The notes beneath the pieces were generated by a model that was given only the letters and a program-made list of their open reading frames with translations, was not told the DNA's origin and ran no database searches. The translations under genes and the position numbers were made by a program. Below, one piece after another: positions 44,985 to 54,562 of a stretch of DNA of 64,000 bases (the first letter of the stretch is position 1; the number at the start of each line of letters is the position of its first letter). This DNA comes from Lactobacillus sp. LL6 (lineage in GTDB: Bacteria; Bacillota; Bacilli; Lactobacillales; Lactobacillaceae), in NCBI RefSeq assembly GCF_007570935.1, contig NZ_VLLR01000001.1:744001-808000 (forward strand), written 5' to 3'.

Positions 44985-45206
44985 ATGGAGGATAAGAAAA
45001 AACAAGTTAACTTAATTATCAGCTTAGTAGTAGCTTTAATTGCTGTGATTTTTGTAGTAATGAATACAAGCCCTGTTGCAATCAACTTTGGTTTCTTTAA
45101 AGTTAAATTGCCGTTAATAATTGTGCTTGTTGTAATGGTAATTATTGGAGTATTATTAGGCTGGTTTTTGGGACAAGATAAAAATTTTCATAAGAAGAAA
45201 AATTAA
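44985..45206 (+). CDS. LapA-like (DUF1049) small membrane protein
   Basis: 73 residues with two membrane segments separated by NTSPVAINFGFFKVKLPL, the core pattern of LapA/DUF1049 proteins, and a lysine-rich C-terminus. Such proteins in E. coli work with LapB in lipopolysaccharide control; in Gram-positive bacteria the role is unknown. It follows the SDR gene by 8 bases and is likely in the same operon as obgE, oatA and rnz. Confidence 0.8.
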   Translation: MEDKKKQVNLIISLVVALIAVIFVVMNTSPVAINFGFFKVKLPLIIVLVVMVIIGVLLGWFLGQDKNFHKKKN

Positions 45207-45224
45207 TTAACCTTGATTTATTGA

Positions 45225-45275
45225 TGATTCAATAGTATCATTGAATCACGTGAGTTAATCAGGCTGTTGAATTAG
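45225..45275 (+). promoter_or_regulatory. Hairpin-forming leader before rpmF
   Basis: The 107-base gap before rpmF holds TGATTCAAT / ATTGAATCA (45225-45248) with a 6-base loop. It is flanked by CCTTGATTT and TTAATCAGG, which can pair outside it. No T-run follows. A TATAAT at 45290-45297 is too close to the ribosome site to be the usual -10. Confidence 0.4.
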
Positions 45276-45313
45276 CTTGAGACTTAAATATTATAATAAA
45301 GGAGATCAAAATA

Positions 45314-45499
45314 ATGGCAGTTCCTGCAAGACATACTTCAAAGCAAAAGAAACGTTCACGTCGTGGTCACATTAAGCTTTCAGTACCAGCAATGCACTAT
45401 GATGCAACTACTGGTGAATACCGCTTAAGCCACCGTGTTTCACCAAAGGGTTATTACAAGGGTCGTCAAGTTGTTAACAACGCTAACGGCAATAACTAA
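45314..45499 (+). CDS. rpmF: 50S ribosomal protein L32, zinc-free form
   Basis: 61 residues. The N-terminus [19 protein letters not shown] is typical of L32. The four zinc-ribbon cysteines are all absent: the region reads [24 protein letters not shown]. This makes it a C-minus paralogue, a type known to function without zinc. It has a strong AAAGGAG site, a structured leader and a terminator, so it is transcribed alone or at the end of the obgE cluster. Confidence 0.95.
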   Translation: MAVPARHTSKQKKRSRRGHIKLSVPAMHYDATTGEYRLSHRVSPKGYYKGRQVVNNANGNN

Positions 45500-45500
45500 T

Positions 45501-45529
45501 AAAAAAGACACCGGTCGGTGTCTTTTTTT
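45501..45529 (+). terminator. Terminator after rpmF
   Basis: Stem AAAAAAGACACC / GGTGTCTTTTTT with a 4-base loop. Confidence 0.9.
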
Positions 45530-45557
45530 ATTATATATTTTAGAAAGTTTTTGAAAT

Positions 45558-47114
45558 ATGAAATTAGTATTTTTACATTCAAGTGACACACATGGTTTTA
45601 TGCTTCCGACTGATTATCAAAGCAGAGGAAGATATGATGCGCCGATTGGATTAAGTCGTGTAAGTTCAGCTATTAAGTCTGAAAAGGCGAAATACGGCGC
45701 TGATAGCGTAATTGTAACAGATGCAGGTGATTGCTTACAGGGATCACCTTTGGCCTCATATACGCATTCATTAAAGAATTATTCGGGGTTGAGCAAGTTT
45801 ACTGATGCCTATAATGAAGTAGGGTATGATGCAAGGTGTCTTGGAAATCATGATTTTAATTTTGGTTTAGATTATTTAGCTTATTATATTGATAATAATA
45901 AGGCGCCAATGGTAAACGATAATGTTCTTGATGCAGAAACTAATGTGCCAGCTTTTGGACGAGAATATGTAATTATTGAAAAACAAGGGATTAAAGTTGG
46001 ACTTCTTGGAATTACTACTCAATATGTACCTCATTGGGAACCTAAAGAACATGTTGAGGGATTGAAGTTTGTTTCTGCGTTTGAAAGAATAAAACATTAT
46101 GCAAAAATTCTGCGCCCACAAGTTGATGTTTTAGCTGTAATGTATCATGGTGGATTTGAAAGTGATCCTATCACCGGAGAAGCTACAGAACCTCATCGAG
46201 GAGAAAACGAAGGTTATAAGATTTTAACAGAAATTCCTGAAGTTGATGTGATGCTTACTGGTCACCAACATCGCAGACTTAATTTAGTTACTCGAGACAC
46301 AGCAATTGTTCAGCCGGGGTATCGCGGTGAAGCAATTGCGGAAGTAATCTTGGATATTGATGATAAAACTAAAAAAATCAAAGAAATGTCAACTAAATTA
46401 GTCGATACTAAAGATTATGATCCTGATCCTGAAGTAGTTAATATTGTAAAAGATCTGGATTCTGATACTCAAAAATGGCTAGACCAACCCATTGCTGAAT
46501 TAAGTGAGTCAGCTCCAATTGAAAATGCTATGAAGGGACGTTTAGAAGGTGCACCGTTTATTAATTTATTGCAACAGATGCAATTATGGTTTACTAAAGC
46601 AGATGTTTCTGCAACTGCGGTAATGAGTGAGGTAGCTAGAGGATTTGATAAAACTGTAACCTTGCGTGATATTTTATTAAATTATCCTTATGCAAATCAG
46701 TTGTGCCGTGTGAAATTAACAGGTAAAGAATTACGCCATATAATTGAACATAGTGCTAGTTTCTTGGAAAAAGATAATAATGGAAAAATCAAATTCTTAG
46801 ATCGCTGGATTACGCCAAAGCCACAACTATATCATTTTGATGTCTTTTATCCAGTTAAATATGAAGCTGACATCTCTAAGCCTGTAGGAGAACGAATCCA
46901 AAACTTAACTTTAAATGGAAAGTCTCTTGAAGATGATAAGACTTATTATTTAGCTGTTAATAATTATCGAGCTATGGGTGGAGGATTTTATCCTGAGTAT
47001 AGTGTAGATAAAATTGATATGACTTTGGATAAAGATTATGTTCAGATGTTTACTGAATATTTGACTCATGGTGAAGTTAAGGTAGATACTAAGAAAAATT
47101 ACAAATTTTATTAA
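45558..47114 (+). CDS. Bifunctional metallophosphatase/5'-nucleotidase family enzyme
   Basis: 518 residues with an N-terminal calcineurin-like metallophosphatase domain (HSSDTHG at 7-13, DAGDCLQGSP, GNHDFNFG, GHQHRR) and a C-terminal 5'-nucleotidase domain ending in AVNNYRAMGGGFY. The family cleaves nucleoside monophosphates, cyclic nucleotides or UDP-sugars. There is no signal peptide or anchor, so unlike most family members it appears cytoplasmic. Substrate is uncertain. It has a plain terminator after it. Confidence 0.88.
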   Translation: MKLVFLHSSDTHGFMLPTDYQSRGRYDAPIGLSRVSSAIKSEKAKYGADSVIVTDAGDCLQGSPLASYTHSLKNYSGLSKFTDAYNEVGYDARCLGNHDFNFGLDYLAYYIDNNKAPMVNDNVLDAETNVPAFGREYVIIEKQGIKVGLLGITTQYVPHWEPKEHVEGLKFVSAFERIKHYAKILRPQVDVLAVMYHGGFESDPITGEATEPHRGENEGYKILTEIPEVDVMLTGHQHRRLNLVTRDTAIVQPGYRGEAIAEVILDIDDKTKKIKEMSTKLVDTKDYDPDPEVVNIVKDLDSDTQKWLDQPIAELSESAPIENAMKGRLEGAPFINLLQQMQLWFTKADVSATAVMSEVARGFDKTVTLRDILLNYPYANQLCRVKLTGKELRHIIEHSASFLEKDNNGKIKFLDRWITPKPQLYHFDVFYPVKYEADISKPVGERIQNLTLNGKSLEDDKTYYLAVNNYRAMGGGFYPEYSVDKIDMTLDKDYVQMFTEYLTHGEVKVDTKKNYKFY

Positions 47115-47123
47115 GATAAAAAA

Positions 47124-47163
47124 TAACCAGTTGATGCTAAATTGAGCACCAACTGGTTATTTT
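47124..47163. terminator. Bidirectional terminator after the 5'-nucleotidase gene
   Basis: Stem AAATAACCAGTTG / CAACTGGTTATTT with inner TGCT/AGCA pairs and a 6-base loop, between convergent genes. Confidence 0.85.
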
Positions 47164-47172
47164 CTTTGCTTT

Positions 47173-47382
47173 TTATCTGTTAAGCTTGCTATACTTGCTC
47201 TTGTCCTTATGTGAGCCAGCTGTTATTGCTGGAATGATAAGTGCGAAAAGAACACCGAAAATAACTCCGATTAAAAGAGCTTCTTTAGGTTCAAATACAC
47301 TTTGAGTTAAAGGAGCAGCGATAAAGCCGATTACGAGCATGTAAATAACGCTCCAGATAATTGTTACGATAAAACGACCCAT
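47173..47382 (-). CDS. Small membrane protein (DUF2929/YjzD-like)
   Basis: 69 residues with two membrane segments and a basic hydrophilic tail (GSHKDKSKYSKLNR). Size, topology and divergent position next to dnaE fit the DUF2929/YjzD-type family. Function is unknown. GAAAGGA lies upstream of the ATG on the minus strand. Confidence 0.7.
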   Translation of the reverse strand: MGRFIVTIIWSVIYMLVIGFIAAPLTQSVFEPKEALLIGVIFGVLFALIIPAITAGSHKDKSKYSKLNR

Positions 47383-47488
47383 AGTTATTTCCTTCTTTCA
47401 TAGATGAATTTTAGCAAAGTTTGAGTCTATTTTCAAACTGAATAAATGGATTTGGTATAATTAATTTAACATAAGAAAGGTGGTTAAA

Positions 47489-50400
47489 ATGAAACTTGCA
47501 GCAATTCAAAATCTTAGTAGTTTTTCTCTTTTGCAAAGTCCAACTAAAATAAAAGATTTGTTGACAACAGCAAAAGACAAGGGATATGAGGCAGTTGGAC
47601 TAACTGATATTAATGTTACTTATGGATTAGTGAATTTTTTTGAAGTAGCTAATGAAGTAGGAATTAAACCACTTTTAGGGATGCAAATTAGAATTAATGG
47701 GTTAGTTGATTCTAGTGAAAAATATGATTTGATAGTTCTAGCTAAAAATAATCAAGGATATAAAAACTTGCTCAGACTTTCTAGTGCTATTAATTTGCTT
47801 ACAGAAAATGGTGAAAATAAAAGAATTTTAACCTTAAAAGAGTTAAGTAAATATTTAGACAATTTAATTATAATTACAACAGCTAATGTTCATAGTGAAC
47901 TTTTAAGACTATATGAAAGTAACCAAAATCTTGGCAGTGATTATTTGAGAGAGTTAAAAAGTTTGATTTCTACGACAAGCTCATTGTATTTGGGAGTATA
48001 TGCGAATAAAAATCAACAAGACTATATTAATTACTTACAAAGTTTAGCTAAGCAGTTTAATTTACCCTTAGTTAGTGTAGAGGATGTGCAATATTTATAT
48101 CCACGGCAGCAATTTTTACAAAAAACACTCACAGCAATTAAAAATAATGACAAACTTCAGAATATCATTCCATTATCTAAACAAAATGGTTCGCATTTTA
48201 TGATGGAAAGTAGTGAACTGGTAGAGAAGTATCATGAATTTGGATTAGATGAAGCCCTTGAAAATACTTGGAAAATTGCTCAGGAATGTACAGCAGAAGT
48301 TACATTTCAAAAGCCAGTTTTACCTAAATATCATCAAACTCAATTTCCATCATCACAAGAATATTTATATTATTTAGCTCAAAAAGGACTTAAAGAAAAG
48401 TTTGAAAATCATAATATTCCTATAAAGTATCAAAAACAATTAGAATATGAGCTTAAGATTATTAATCAGATGGGATTTGATGATTATTTCTTAATTGTTT
48501 GGGATGTCATTAATTATTGTCATCGAATAAATATTACAACTGGACCTGGGAGAGGGTCTGCATGTGGATCACTAGTGTCATATGCATTAAAGATTACTCA
48601 AGTTGATCCAATAAAGTATAATTTGCTATTTGAACGTTTCTTAAATCCAGCTCGTCATGAAATGCCAGATATTGACCTTGATATTCCTGATAATCGGCGT
48701 GATGATGTAATAAAGTATATGTATAAAAAGTATGGGATGGACCATGCTGCTCAAATTTTAACTTTTGGTAGCTTAGCTGCAAAACAAGCTATTAGGGATG
48801 TAGGAAGAGCCTTTGGTCATAGTTTGGTGGAAGTAGATAAGTGGACTAAAGCAATTCCTAGAGTTAAAGGCAAAATAAGTTTAGACGAAGCTTATGAACA
48901 ATCTCGTGATTTTCGTATTATAGTAGACTCAACACCAGAAAATAAATTGCTTTTTCAAACTGCTCGAGCTATTGAAAATTTACCAAGACATTATTCTATT
49001 CATGCAGCTGGGTTAGTAATTAGTGATGATTCAATTGCTGGGATTTCTGGTCTTCAAGCTGGTCAACTAGGAATTCCTATAACTCAACAAACTAAAAAAT
49101 ATGTTGAATCATTAGGACTTTTAAAGATTGATTTTTTGGGTTTGCGTAATTTAACAATTTTGGGAAATACATTAGACCTAATTCGTAGTCAAGGAATTAA
49201 CATTGATCCTAATAAAATTCTGCTTAATGATCGTGAAACTCTTGAGCTTTTTCAAAAAGGCAATACAGATGCGGTGTTCCAATTTGAATCTAATGGAATT
49301 AGAAATGTTTTAACTAAGCTTCATCCAGACAATTTTGAAGATTTAGTAGCAGTAAATGCCTTATATCGACCAGGTCCTATGAAAAATATTGATTTATTTA
49401 TTGCTCGTAAAAAGGGTAATAGTCCTATAAAATATCCGGACCCTAGTTTAAAGAGAATTTTATCGTCTACCTACGGTATTTTGGTTTATCAGGAACAAGT
49501 TATGCAAACAGCTCAAGTTTTGGCAGGTTTTTCTTTAGGAGAAGCTGACTTATTACGGCGAGCAATGTCGAAAAAACAGCAAGCAATTATTGATAAGCAA
49601 CGTCAAAAATTTATAAATGGGGTTATAAAAAATGGACATCCTCAAGAAGTCGGTGAACGTGTTTATAATTATATTGAGCAGTTTGCAAATTACGGTTTCA
49701 ATCGTTCGCATGCTGTAGCTTATACTAAAATTGCATTTTGGTTAGCATATTTAAAGGTTCATTTTCCTGATGCTTTCTTTACAGCACTATTAAATGCTGG
49801 AGGAGCTGGTAAAAAAACACAGAGTTATATTGCTCAAGCTCAAGAAGCTGGAATTAAAATTTTGCCACCAGATATTAATAAAAGTATGATTGACTATACG
49901 CTTGATAATCGTAGAATTTTAGTAGGGTTAAAAGCGATTAAGGGATTAAGAAATGATTTTATTCAGCAAATTGTTTTATTAAAAAAGCCGATAAAAAATC
50001 TTAGTGATTTTTTAAGAAAAATTGATTCAAAATTTTTGCAGGTAGATGCAATTAAGGCACTAATTAAAGCTGGTGTTTTTGATACAATTGAGCCCAACAG
50101 AAATAAATTGCTTGAAAATTGTGCAGATATTGTTGAGAATATTCGATTAACAGGGGACAATTTGTCTCTATCAGAGAGTTTAGGCGGAATCAGAATGTCT
50201 GAAGCCCATGAAGTAACAGCTAGGGAAAAAGCTGAGATGGAAGAAGAAGTTTTAGGTTTTTCAACTGCTGCTTCACCATTGATTGCTATACAAAAATATG
50301 CTCAAAAATTTAATGCTAAACCATTGAATCAGTTTTTTGCTAATGAAACTGGAATTAGTGTTGGTAGACTTATTAAACTAAAGCAAATTAGAACTAAAAA

Positions 50401-50608
50401 AGGTGATGCAATGGCGTTTGCTGTTTTTGAAGATACAACCACTTCGCAAGATATAACAATTTTTCCGCAAGTATATGAAAAAATCAGTAATAAATTAAGT
50501 GAAGGGAAAATATATATATTAGGTTTGCGTGTTCAAAATGATAAATTTGATCCTCAACGTAAACAGTATCTCCTTACCAATTTGCGTGAAGTACAATTTG
50601 TAGAATAA
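47489..50608 (+). CDS. dnaE: DNA polymerase III alpha subunit DnaE
   Basis: 1039 residues, the DnaE1-like form of Firmicutes, which extends RNA primers before PolC takes over. The PHP domain is N-terminal but its metal site is degenerate (HxH is replaced by QNLS near residue 7, and LTDIN replaces the usual His form). The polymerase core has PDIDLD with Asp394 and Asp396 and GPGRGSACGSLVSY. A helix-hairpin-helix and an OB fold are at the C-terminus. I chose ATG 47489 because AAAGGTGG lies just before it. Confidence 0.95.
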   Translation: MKLAAIQNLSSFSLLQSPTKIKDLLTTAKDKGYEAVGLTDINVTYGLVNFFEVANEVGIKPLLGMQIRINGLVDSSEKYDLIVLAKNNQGYKNLLRLSSAINLLTENGENKRILTLKELSKYLDNLIIITTANVHSELLRLYESNQNLGSDYLRELKSLISTTSSLYLGVYANKNQQDYINYLQSLAKQFNLPLVSVEDVQYLYPRQQFLQKTLTAIKNNDKLQNIIPLSKQNGSHFMMESSELVEKYHEFGLDEALENTWKIAQECTAEVTFQKPVLPKYHQTQFPSSQEYLYYLAQKGLKEKFENHNIPIKYQKQLEYELKIINQMGFDDYFLIVWDVINYCHRINITTGPGRGSACGSLVSYALKITQVDPIKYNLLFERFLNPARHEMPDIDLDIPDNRRDDVIKYMYKKYGMDHAAQILTFGSLAAKQAIRDVGRAFGHSLVEVDKWTKAIPRVKGKISLDEAYEQSRDFRIIVDSTPENKLLFQTARAIENLPRHYSIHAAGLVISDDSIAGISGLQAGQLGIPITQQTKKYVESLGLLKIDFLGLRNLTILGNTLDLIRSQGINIDPNKILLNDRETLELFQKGNTDAVFQFESNGIRNVLTKLHPDNFEDLVAVNALYRPGPMKNIDLFIARKKGNSPIKYPDPSLKRILSSTYGILVYQEQVMQTAQVLAGFSLGEADLLRRAMSKKQQAIIDKQRQKFINGVIKNGHPQEVGERVYNYIEQFANYGFNRSHAVAYTKIAFWLAYLKVHFPDAFFTALLNAGGAGKKTQSYIAQAQEAGIKILPPDINKSMIDYTLDNRRILVGLKAIKGLRNDFIQQIVLLKKPIKNLSDFLRKIDSKFLQVDAIKALIKAGVFDTIEPNRNKLLENCADIVENIRLTGDNLSLSESLGGIRMSEAHEVTAREKAEMEEEVLGFSTAASPLIAIQKYAQKFNAKPLNQFFANETGISVGRLIKLKQIRTKKGDAMAFAVFEDTTTSQDITIFPQVYEKISNKLSEGKIYILGLRVQNDKFDPQRKQYLLTNLREVQFVE

Positions 50609-50641
50609 ATGTAAATTTGTGGTTGCTTAATAGAAGCTGTT

Positions 50642-50655
50642 TGTAAGCGCAAACA
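50642..50655 (+). promoter_or_regulatory. Cre box upstream of the pfkA-pyk promoter
   Basis: TGTAAGCGCAAACA fits the CcpA consensus and lies 42 bases before the -35 box. In Lactococcus the comparable las operon is activated by CcpA from an upstream site. The box lies within a small CTGTTTG / CAAACAG hairpin. Confidence 0.65.
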
Positions 50656-50696
50656 GTAAAAAACATTGATAAATCAGTAAATTAAACCACTTTTTT

Positions 50697-50726
50697 TGAG
50701 ATTTTTTAGCAAAAAAATGTTAATAT
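50697..50726 (+). promoter_or_regulatory. Promoter of the pfkA-pyk operon
   Basis: TTGAGA (50697-50702), an 18-base spacer and extended -10 TGTTAATAT with its hexamer at 50721-50726. Confidence 0.6.
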
Positions 50727-50773
50727 TTATTTGATGTGAGAAATTACACAAATTATCATGATGAGGTGAATTC

Positions 50774-51739
50774 ATGAAACGGATTGGTATTTTAACCAGT
50801 GGTGGCGACGCCCCTGGCATGAATGCAGCAATCAGAGCCGTTACCAAGACTGCAATCCATCACGGACTTGAAGTCTTTGGCATTCGTTATGGTTTTGCCG
50901 GATTAGTTGCCGGTGACTTTATTCCGCTTACAGCAGAAGATGTCGACCATAAGATCAGCCAAGGTGGTACTTTCTTATATTCAGCTCGTTATCCAGAATT
51001 TGCACAAGAAGAAGTGCAAAAAAAGGGTGCTGAACAATTAAGAAAGCATGGTATCGACGCTGTCATCGTTATCGGCGGTGACGGTTCATATCATGGTGCC
51101 TTAGCTTTGACTCGTCTTGGTATTAATTCAGTAGGTCTTCCAGGAACTATCGATAACGATATTCCTTATACTGAATATACTATCGGTTATGATTCTGCTT
51201 GTCGTACTGCCATGGACGCAATCGATAAGATTCGCGATACAGCAAGTAGTCACCACCGCGTATTCATTGTTAATGTAATGGGTCGCGATTGTGGTGATGT
51301 TGCTATGCGTGTAGGATTAGCTAGTGGAGCTGATGCAATTGTTATTCCTGAACGTCCTTACGACATGAAGGAAATTGCAGAAACTCTTAAGCGTGGTTTT
51401 GCTGATGGCAAAGACCATGGTCTTGTAGTATTAGCTGAAGGTGTCATGGATGCTGATAAGTTCAAGGATGAACTCTTGAAGTATGGTGACTTTGATGCTC
51501 GTGGCAATGTGCTTGGTCATATGCAACGTGGTGGTTCACCAACTGTTGAAGATAGAGTGAATGCTACTAAGATGGGTAATTTTGCTGTTAACTTGCTTCT
51601 TGAAGGTAAGGGTGGCTTGGCTGTCGGTATGGAAGGCGGTAAGCTTAATACCCATGACATCCTTGATCTTTTCGATGGTAAGCACCAAGGCGATTTCACA
51701 TTGTTAGATGTTAATGAAGAAATGACTAAGAATAATTAG
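50774..51739 (+). CDS. pfkA: 6-phosphofructokinase
   Basis: 321 residues, the standard bacterial ATP-dependent enzyme that makes fructose 1,6-bisphosphate. [14 protein letters not shown] binds ATP, and GTIDND contains the catalytic Asp. Codon use is strongly biased to GGT, AAG and ATC-type codons, as expected for an abundant glycolytic enzyme. It forms an operon with pyk, 28 bases downstream. Confidence 0.97.
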   Translation: MKRIGILTSGGDAPGMNAAIRAVTKTAIHHGLEVFGIRYGFAGLVAGDFIPLTAEDVDHKISQGGTFLYSARYPEFAQEEVQKKGAEQLRKHGIDAVIVIGGDGSYHGALALTRLGINSVGLPGTIDNDIPYTEYTIGYDSACRTAMDAIDKIRDTASSHHRVFIVNVMGRDCGDVAMRVGLASGADAIVIPERPYDMKEIAETLKRGFADGKDHGLVVLAEGVMDADKFKDELLKYGDFDARGNVLGHMQRGGSPTVEDRVNATKMGNFAVNLLLEGKGGLAVGMEGGKLNTHDILDLFDGKHQGDFTLLDVNEEMTKNN

Positions 51740-51767
51740 TCAATTTTTGGAGAGGATTTTAATTATA

Positions 51768-53540
51768 ATGAAGAAAAAAACTAAGATTGTTAGTACTTTA
51801 GGGCCAGCTTCAAACAATATTGAAACTATTACTAAGTTAGCTGAAGCTGGTGCAAACGTATTCCGTTTCAACTTCTCACACGGTGACCACGATGAACACC
51901 GTGAACGTATGAACATGGTTCGTGAAGTAGAAAAGAATCTTGGTAGACCACTTGGTATCGCTCTTGACACTAAGGGTGCTGAAATTAGAACTACTGAACA
52001 AGAAGGCGGCAAGTTCACTATTAACACTGGTGACATTATCCGTATTTCAATGGATGACACTAAGAAGGGTAACAAGGACAAGATCTACGTAACTTACAAG
52101 GGCTTGTACGGTGATACTCATGTTGGTGGTCACGTATTAATCGATGACGGTTTGGTTGATCTTTTGATCAAGGAAAAGGACGACGCAAATCAAGAACTTG
52201 TTTGTGAAGCTCAAAACACTGGTTTAATCGGTTCAAAGAAGGGTGTTAACGCACCAGGTGTTGAAATTCGCCTCCCAGGTATCACTGAAAAGGATACTAA
52301 CGACATTAAGTTTGGTTTGAAGGAAGGTATTAACTTTATCTTTGCTTCATTCGCACGTAAGGCTCAAGATATCTTAGACATCCGTGAACTTTGTGAAGAA
52401 GCAGGTGCTGACTACGTTAAGATCTTCCCTAAGATCGAATCACAAGAAGGTATCGACAACGCTGATGAAATTTTACAAGTTTCAGATGGTTTGATGGTTG
52501 CTCGTGGTGACATGGGTGTTGAAATTCCATTCATGGAAGTTCCATTTGTACAAAAGAACTTGATTAGAAAAGCTAATGCACTTGGTAAGCCAGTTATTAC
52601 TGCTACTCAAATGCTTGACTCAATGCAAGAAAACCCACGTCCAACTCGTGCCGAAGTTTCAGACGTTGCTAACGCTGTTCTTGATGGTACTGATGCAACT
52701 ATGCTTTCAGGTGAATCAGCAAATGGTTTGTACCCAGTTAACGCTGTTAAGGCAATGGCTGAAATTGACGAACGTACTGAACAACAAATGCTTAAGCGTA
52801 ACACTTTAGCTCTTCAAAGATTTGAAGACTACAAGGGTTCAAACGTTACTGAAGCTATTGGTGAATCAGTTGTACGTACTGCTCAAGAATTAGGCGTTAA
52901 GACTATTATTGCAGCAACTAAGTCAGGTTACACTGCACGTATGATTTCTAAGTACCGTCCAAATGCTGATATTGTTGCTATGACTTTCGATGAAAAGATT
53001 CAACACTCATTAGCAGTTGTTTGGGGTGTAACTCCAGTATTGGCAGACAAGCCATCATCAACTGATGACATGTTTGAAAAGGCTGCAGAAGTTGCTAAGG
53101 CAGAAGGTCTTGTTAAGGATGGTGACCTTGTAATCATCGTTGCTGGTGTTCCAGTTGGTGAATCAGGTACTACTAACATGATGAAGCTTCAAATCATCGG
53201 TAACAAGCTTGCACAAGGCTTAGGTGTTGGTAACGGCTCAGTTGTTGGTAAGGCAGTTGTTGCAACTTCAGCAGAAGAAGCAAACAGCAAGGTTAAGGAA
53301 GGCGACATCTTAGTTGCTAAGACTACTGACCCAGATTACATGCCAGCAATCAAGAAGGCTGCAGGTTTAGTTGTTGAAGCTTCAGGTTTGACTTCACATG
53401 CAGCTGTTGTTGGTTTATCATTAGGTATCCCAGTTGTTGTTGGTACTACTGATGCAACTGAAAAGATTGCTGATGGTTCAACTATCACTGTTGATGCACG
53501 TCGTGGTGCTATCTACCAAGGCGAAATCTCAAACCTTTAA
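51768..53540 (+). CDS. pyk: Pyruvate kinase
   Basis: 590 residues, longer than the E. coli enzyme because of an extra C-terminal PEP-utilising-like domain (about 480-590, GLTSHAAVVGLSLGIPVVVG), common in Firmicutes. LDTKGAEIRT, the catalytic region FPKIESQEG and MVARGDMGVEIP are present. It converts PEP and ADP to pyruvate and ATP. I chose ATG 51768 (residue 8 of the longest frame) because GGAGAGG is upstream. Codon bias is very strong. Confidence 0.97.
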   Translation: MKKKTKIVSTLGPASNNIETITKLAEAGANVFRFNFSHGDHDEHRERMNMVREVEKNLGRPLGIALDTKGAEIRTTEQEGGKFTINTGDIIRISMDDTKKGNKDKIYVTYKGLYGDTHVGGHVLIDDGLVDLLIKEKDDANQELVCEAQNTGLIGSKKGVNAPGVEIRLPGITEKDTNDIKFGLKEGINFIFASFARKAQDILDIRELCEEAGADYVKIFPKIESQEGIDNADEILQVSDGLMVARGDMGVEIPFMEVPFVQKNLIRKANALGKPVITATQMLDSMQENPRPTRAEVSDVANAVLDGTDATMLSGESANGLYPVNAVKAMAEIDERTEQQMLKRNTLALQRFEDYKGSNVTEAIGESVVRTAQELGVKTIIAATKSGYTARMISKYRPNADIVAMTFDEKIQHSLAVVWGVTPVLADKPSSTDDMFEKAAEVAKAEGLVKDGDLVIIVAGVPVGESGTTNMMKLQIIGNKLAQGLGVGNGSVVGKAVVATSAEEANSKVKEGDILVAKTTDPDYMPAIKKAAGLVVEASGLTSHAAVVGLSLGIPVVVGTTDATEKIADGSTITVDARRGAIYQGEISNL

Positions 53541-53560
53541 TTCATAGAATTAAATAGTTT

Positions 53561-53594
53561 AAATAGCTAGTCTTAAGTGACTAGCTATTTTTTT
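53561..53594 (+). terminator. Terminator after pyk
   Basis: Stem AAATAGCTAGTC / GACTAGCTATTT with a 6-base loop and a T-run. Confidence 0.88.
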
Positions 53595-53674
53595 GTTATA
53601 AAGATGCTAACTATTTTAATTTATTGCTTTTTCTCTTATACTATTATTAATGAATCTATTAGGAGAGAATATTT

Positions 53675-54562
53675 ATGCTTGGAACAATTGAAAAAGGAAA
53701 AATTATTGATCAAAATGAGGACGCATTTTACGTTCAAATTGATGGTATTACATATGAACTAAAAAAACATGAACTTACTCAAGATGAAATTCCAAAAGTA
53801 GGAGATGAAATTCAAGGATTTATCTATGACAATAAAAACCATGATCGTGAAATGACACAGTTTTTACCATTTGCTCAACCAGATCAATATGGTTGGGGAA
53901 AAGTTACAGAAACTCGTCCGGGTTTAGGTGTATTTATAGACATTGGCTTACCAGATAAAGACGTTGTTTTATCGATGGATGATCTTCCATTTGATAAAAA
54001 TCGCTGGCCAAGAAAGGATGATAAGCTTTTAGTTCGTCTTGAAACTGATGAGAAAGATAGAATTTGGGCAAAATTAGCTGATGAGAATATTTTTGAACAA
54101 TTAGCTGCAAATTTCCCTAAAGACATGAAAAACAAAAATGTCTTTGGGACCGTTTATGCAAGTCGTGATATTGGTGCATTTGTAATCACTAGTGATTACT
54201 ATTTGGCTTTTGTACATGAATCTCAAATGGGACGTCAATTGCGATTAGGAGAGCAATTTAAAGGGCGCGTAATTGGAGTTAGTCAATATGGACGGTTAAA
54301 TTTAAGTAATTTACCTCGTGCGTTTGAAGAAATTGATGATGATGCTCAAATGATTTTAATGAGTTTAAGAAGAAAAGAAAGTAAAACTTTACCATTTTAC
54401 GATAAATCTGATGCACAAGATATAAAAAATTATTTTGGCATATCTAAATCCGCTTTTAAACGAGCACTAGGACATTTGTTGAAAGCAAACTTGATTGTAG
54501 AAGATAAGGATGCTGGAACTATTACCATGATTAATGATCCAGAAAAATCTGAAGATGAATAG
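53675..54562 (+). CDS. cvfB: CvfB-like S1 RNA-binding protein
   Basis: 295 residues with tandem S1-like OB folds (GKIIDQNEDAFYVQIDG at the start, GWGKVTETRPGLGVFIDIG near 70, and another near 150) and a C-terminal winged helix (YFGISKSAFKRALGHLLK). This is the plan of CvfB/YitL, an RNA-binding regulator of virulence and stress genes. It begins an operon with xerD-like, ribT-like, scpA, scpB and rluB genes. Confidence 0.9.
   Translation: MLGTIEKGKIIDQNEDAFYVQIDGITYELKKHELTQDEIPKVGDEIQGFIYDNKNHDREMTQFLPFAQPDQYGWGKVTETRPGLGVFIDIGLPDKDVVLSMDDLPFDKNRWPRKDDKLLVRLETDEKDRIWAKLADENIFEQLAANFPKDMKNKNVFGTVYASRDIGAFVITSDYYLAFVHESQMGRQLRLGEQFKGRVIGVSQYGRLNLSNLPRAFEEIDDDAQMILMSLRRKESKTLPFYDKSDAQDIKNYFGISKSAFKRALGHLLKANLIVEDKDAGTITMINDPEKSEDE

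Noticed and set aside
48594..48782. Antisense frame within dnaE
   Set aside because: It overlaps the conserved polymerase active-site region of dnaE and has no translation signals.
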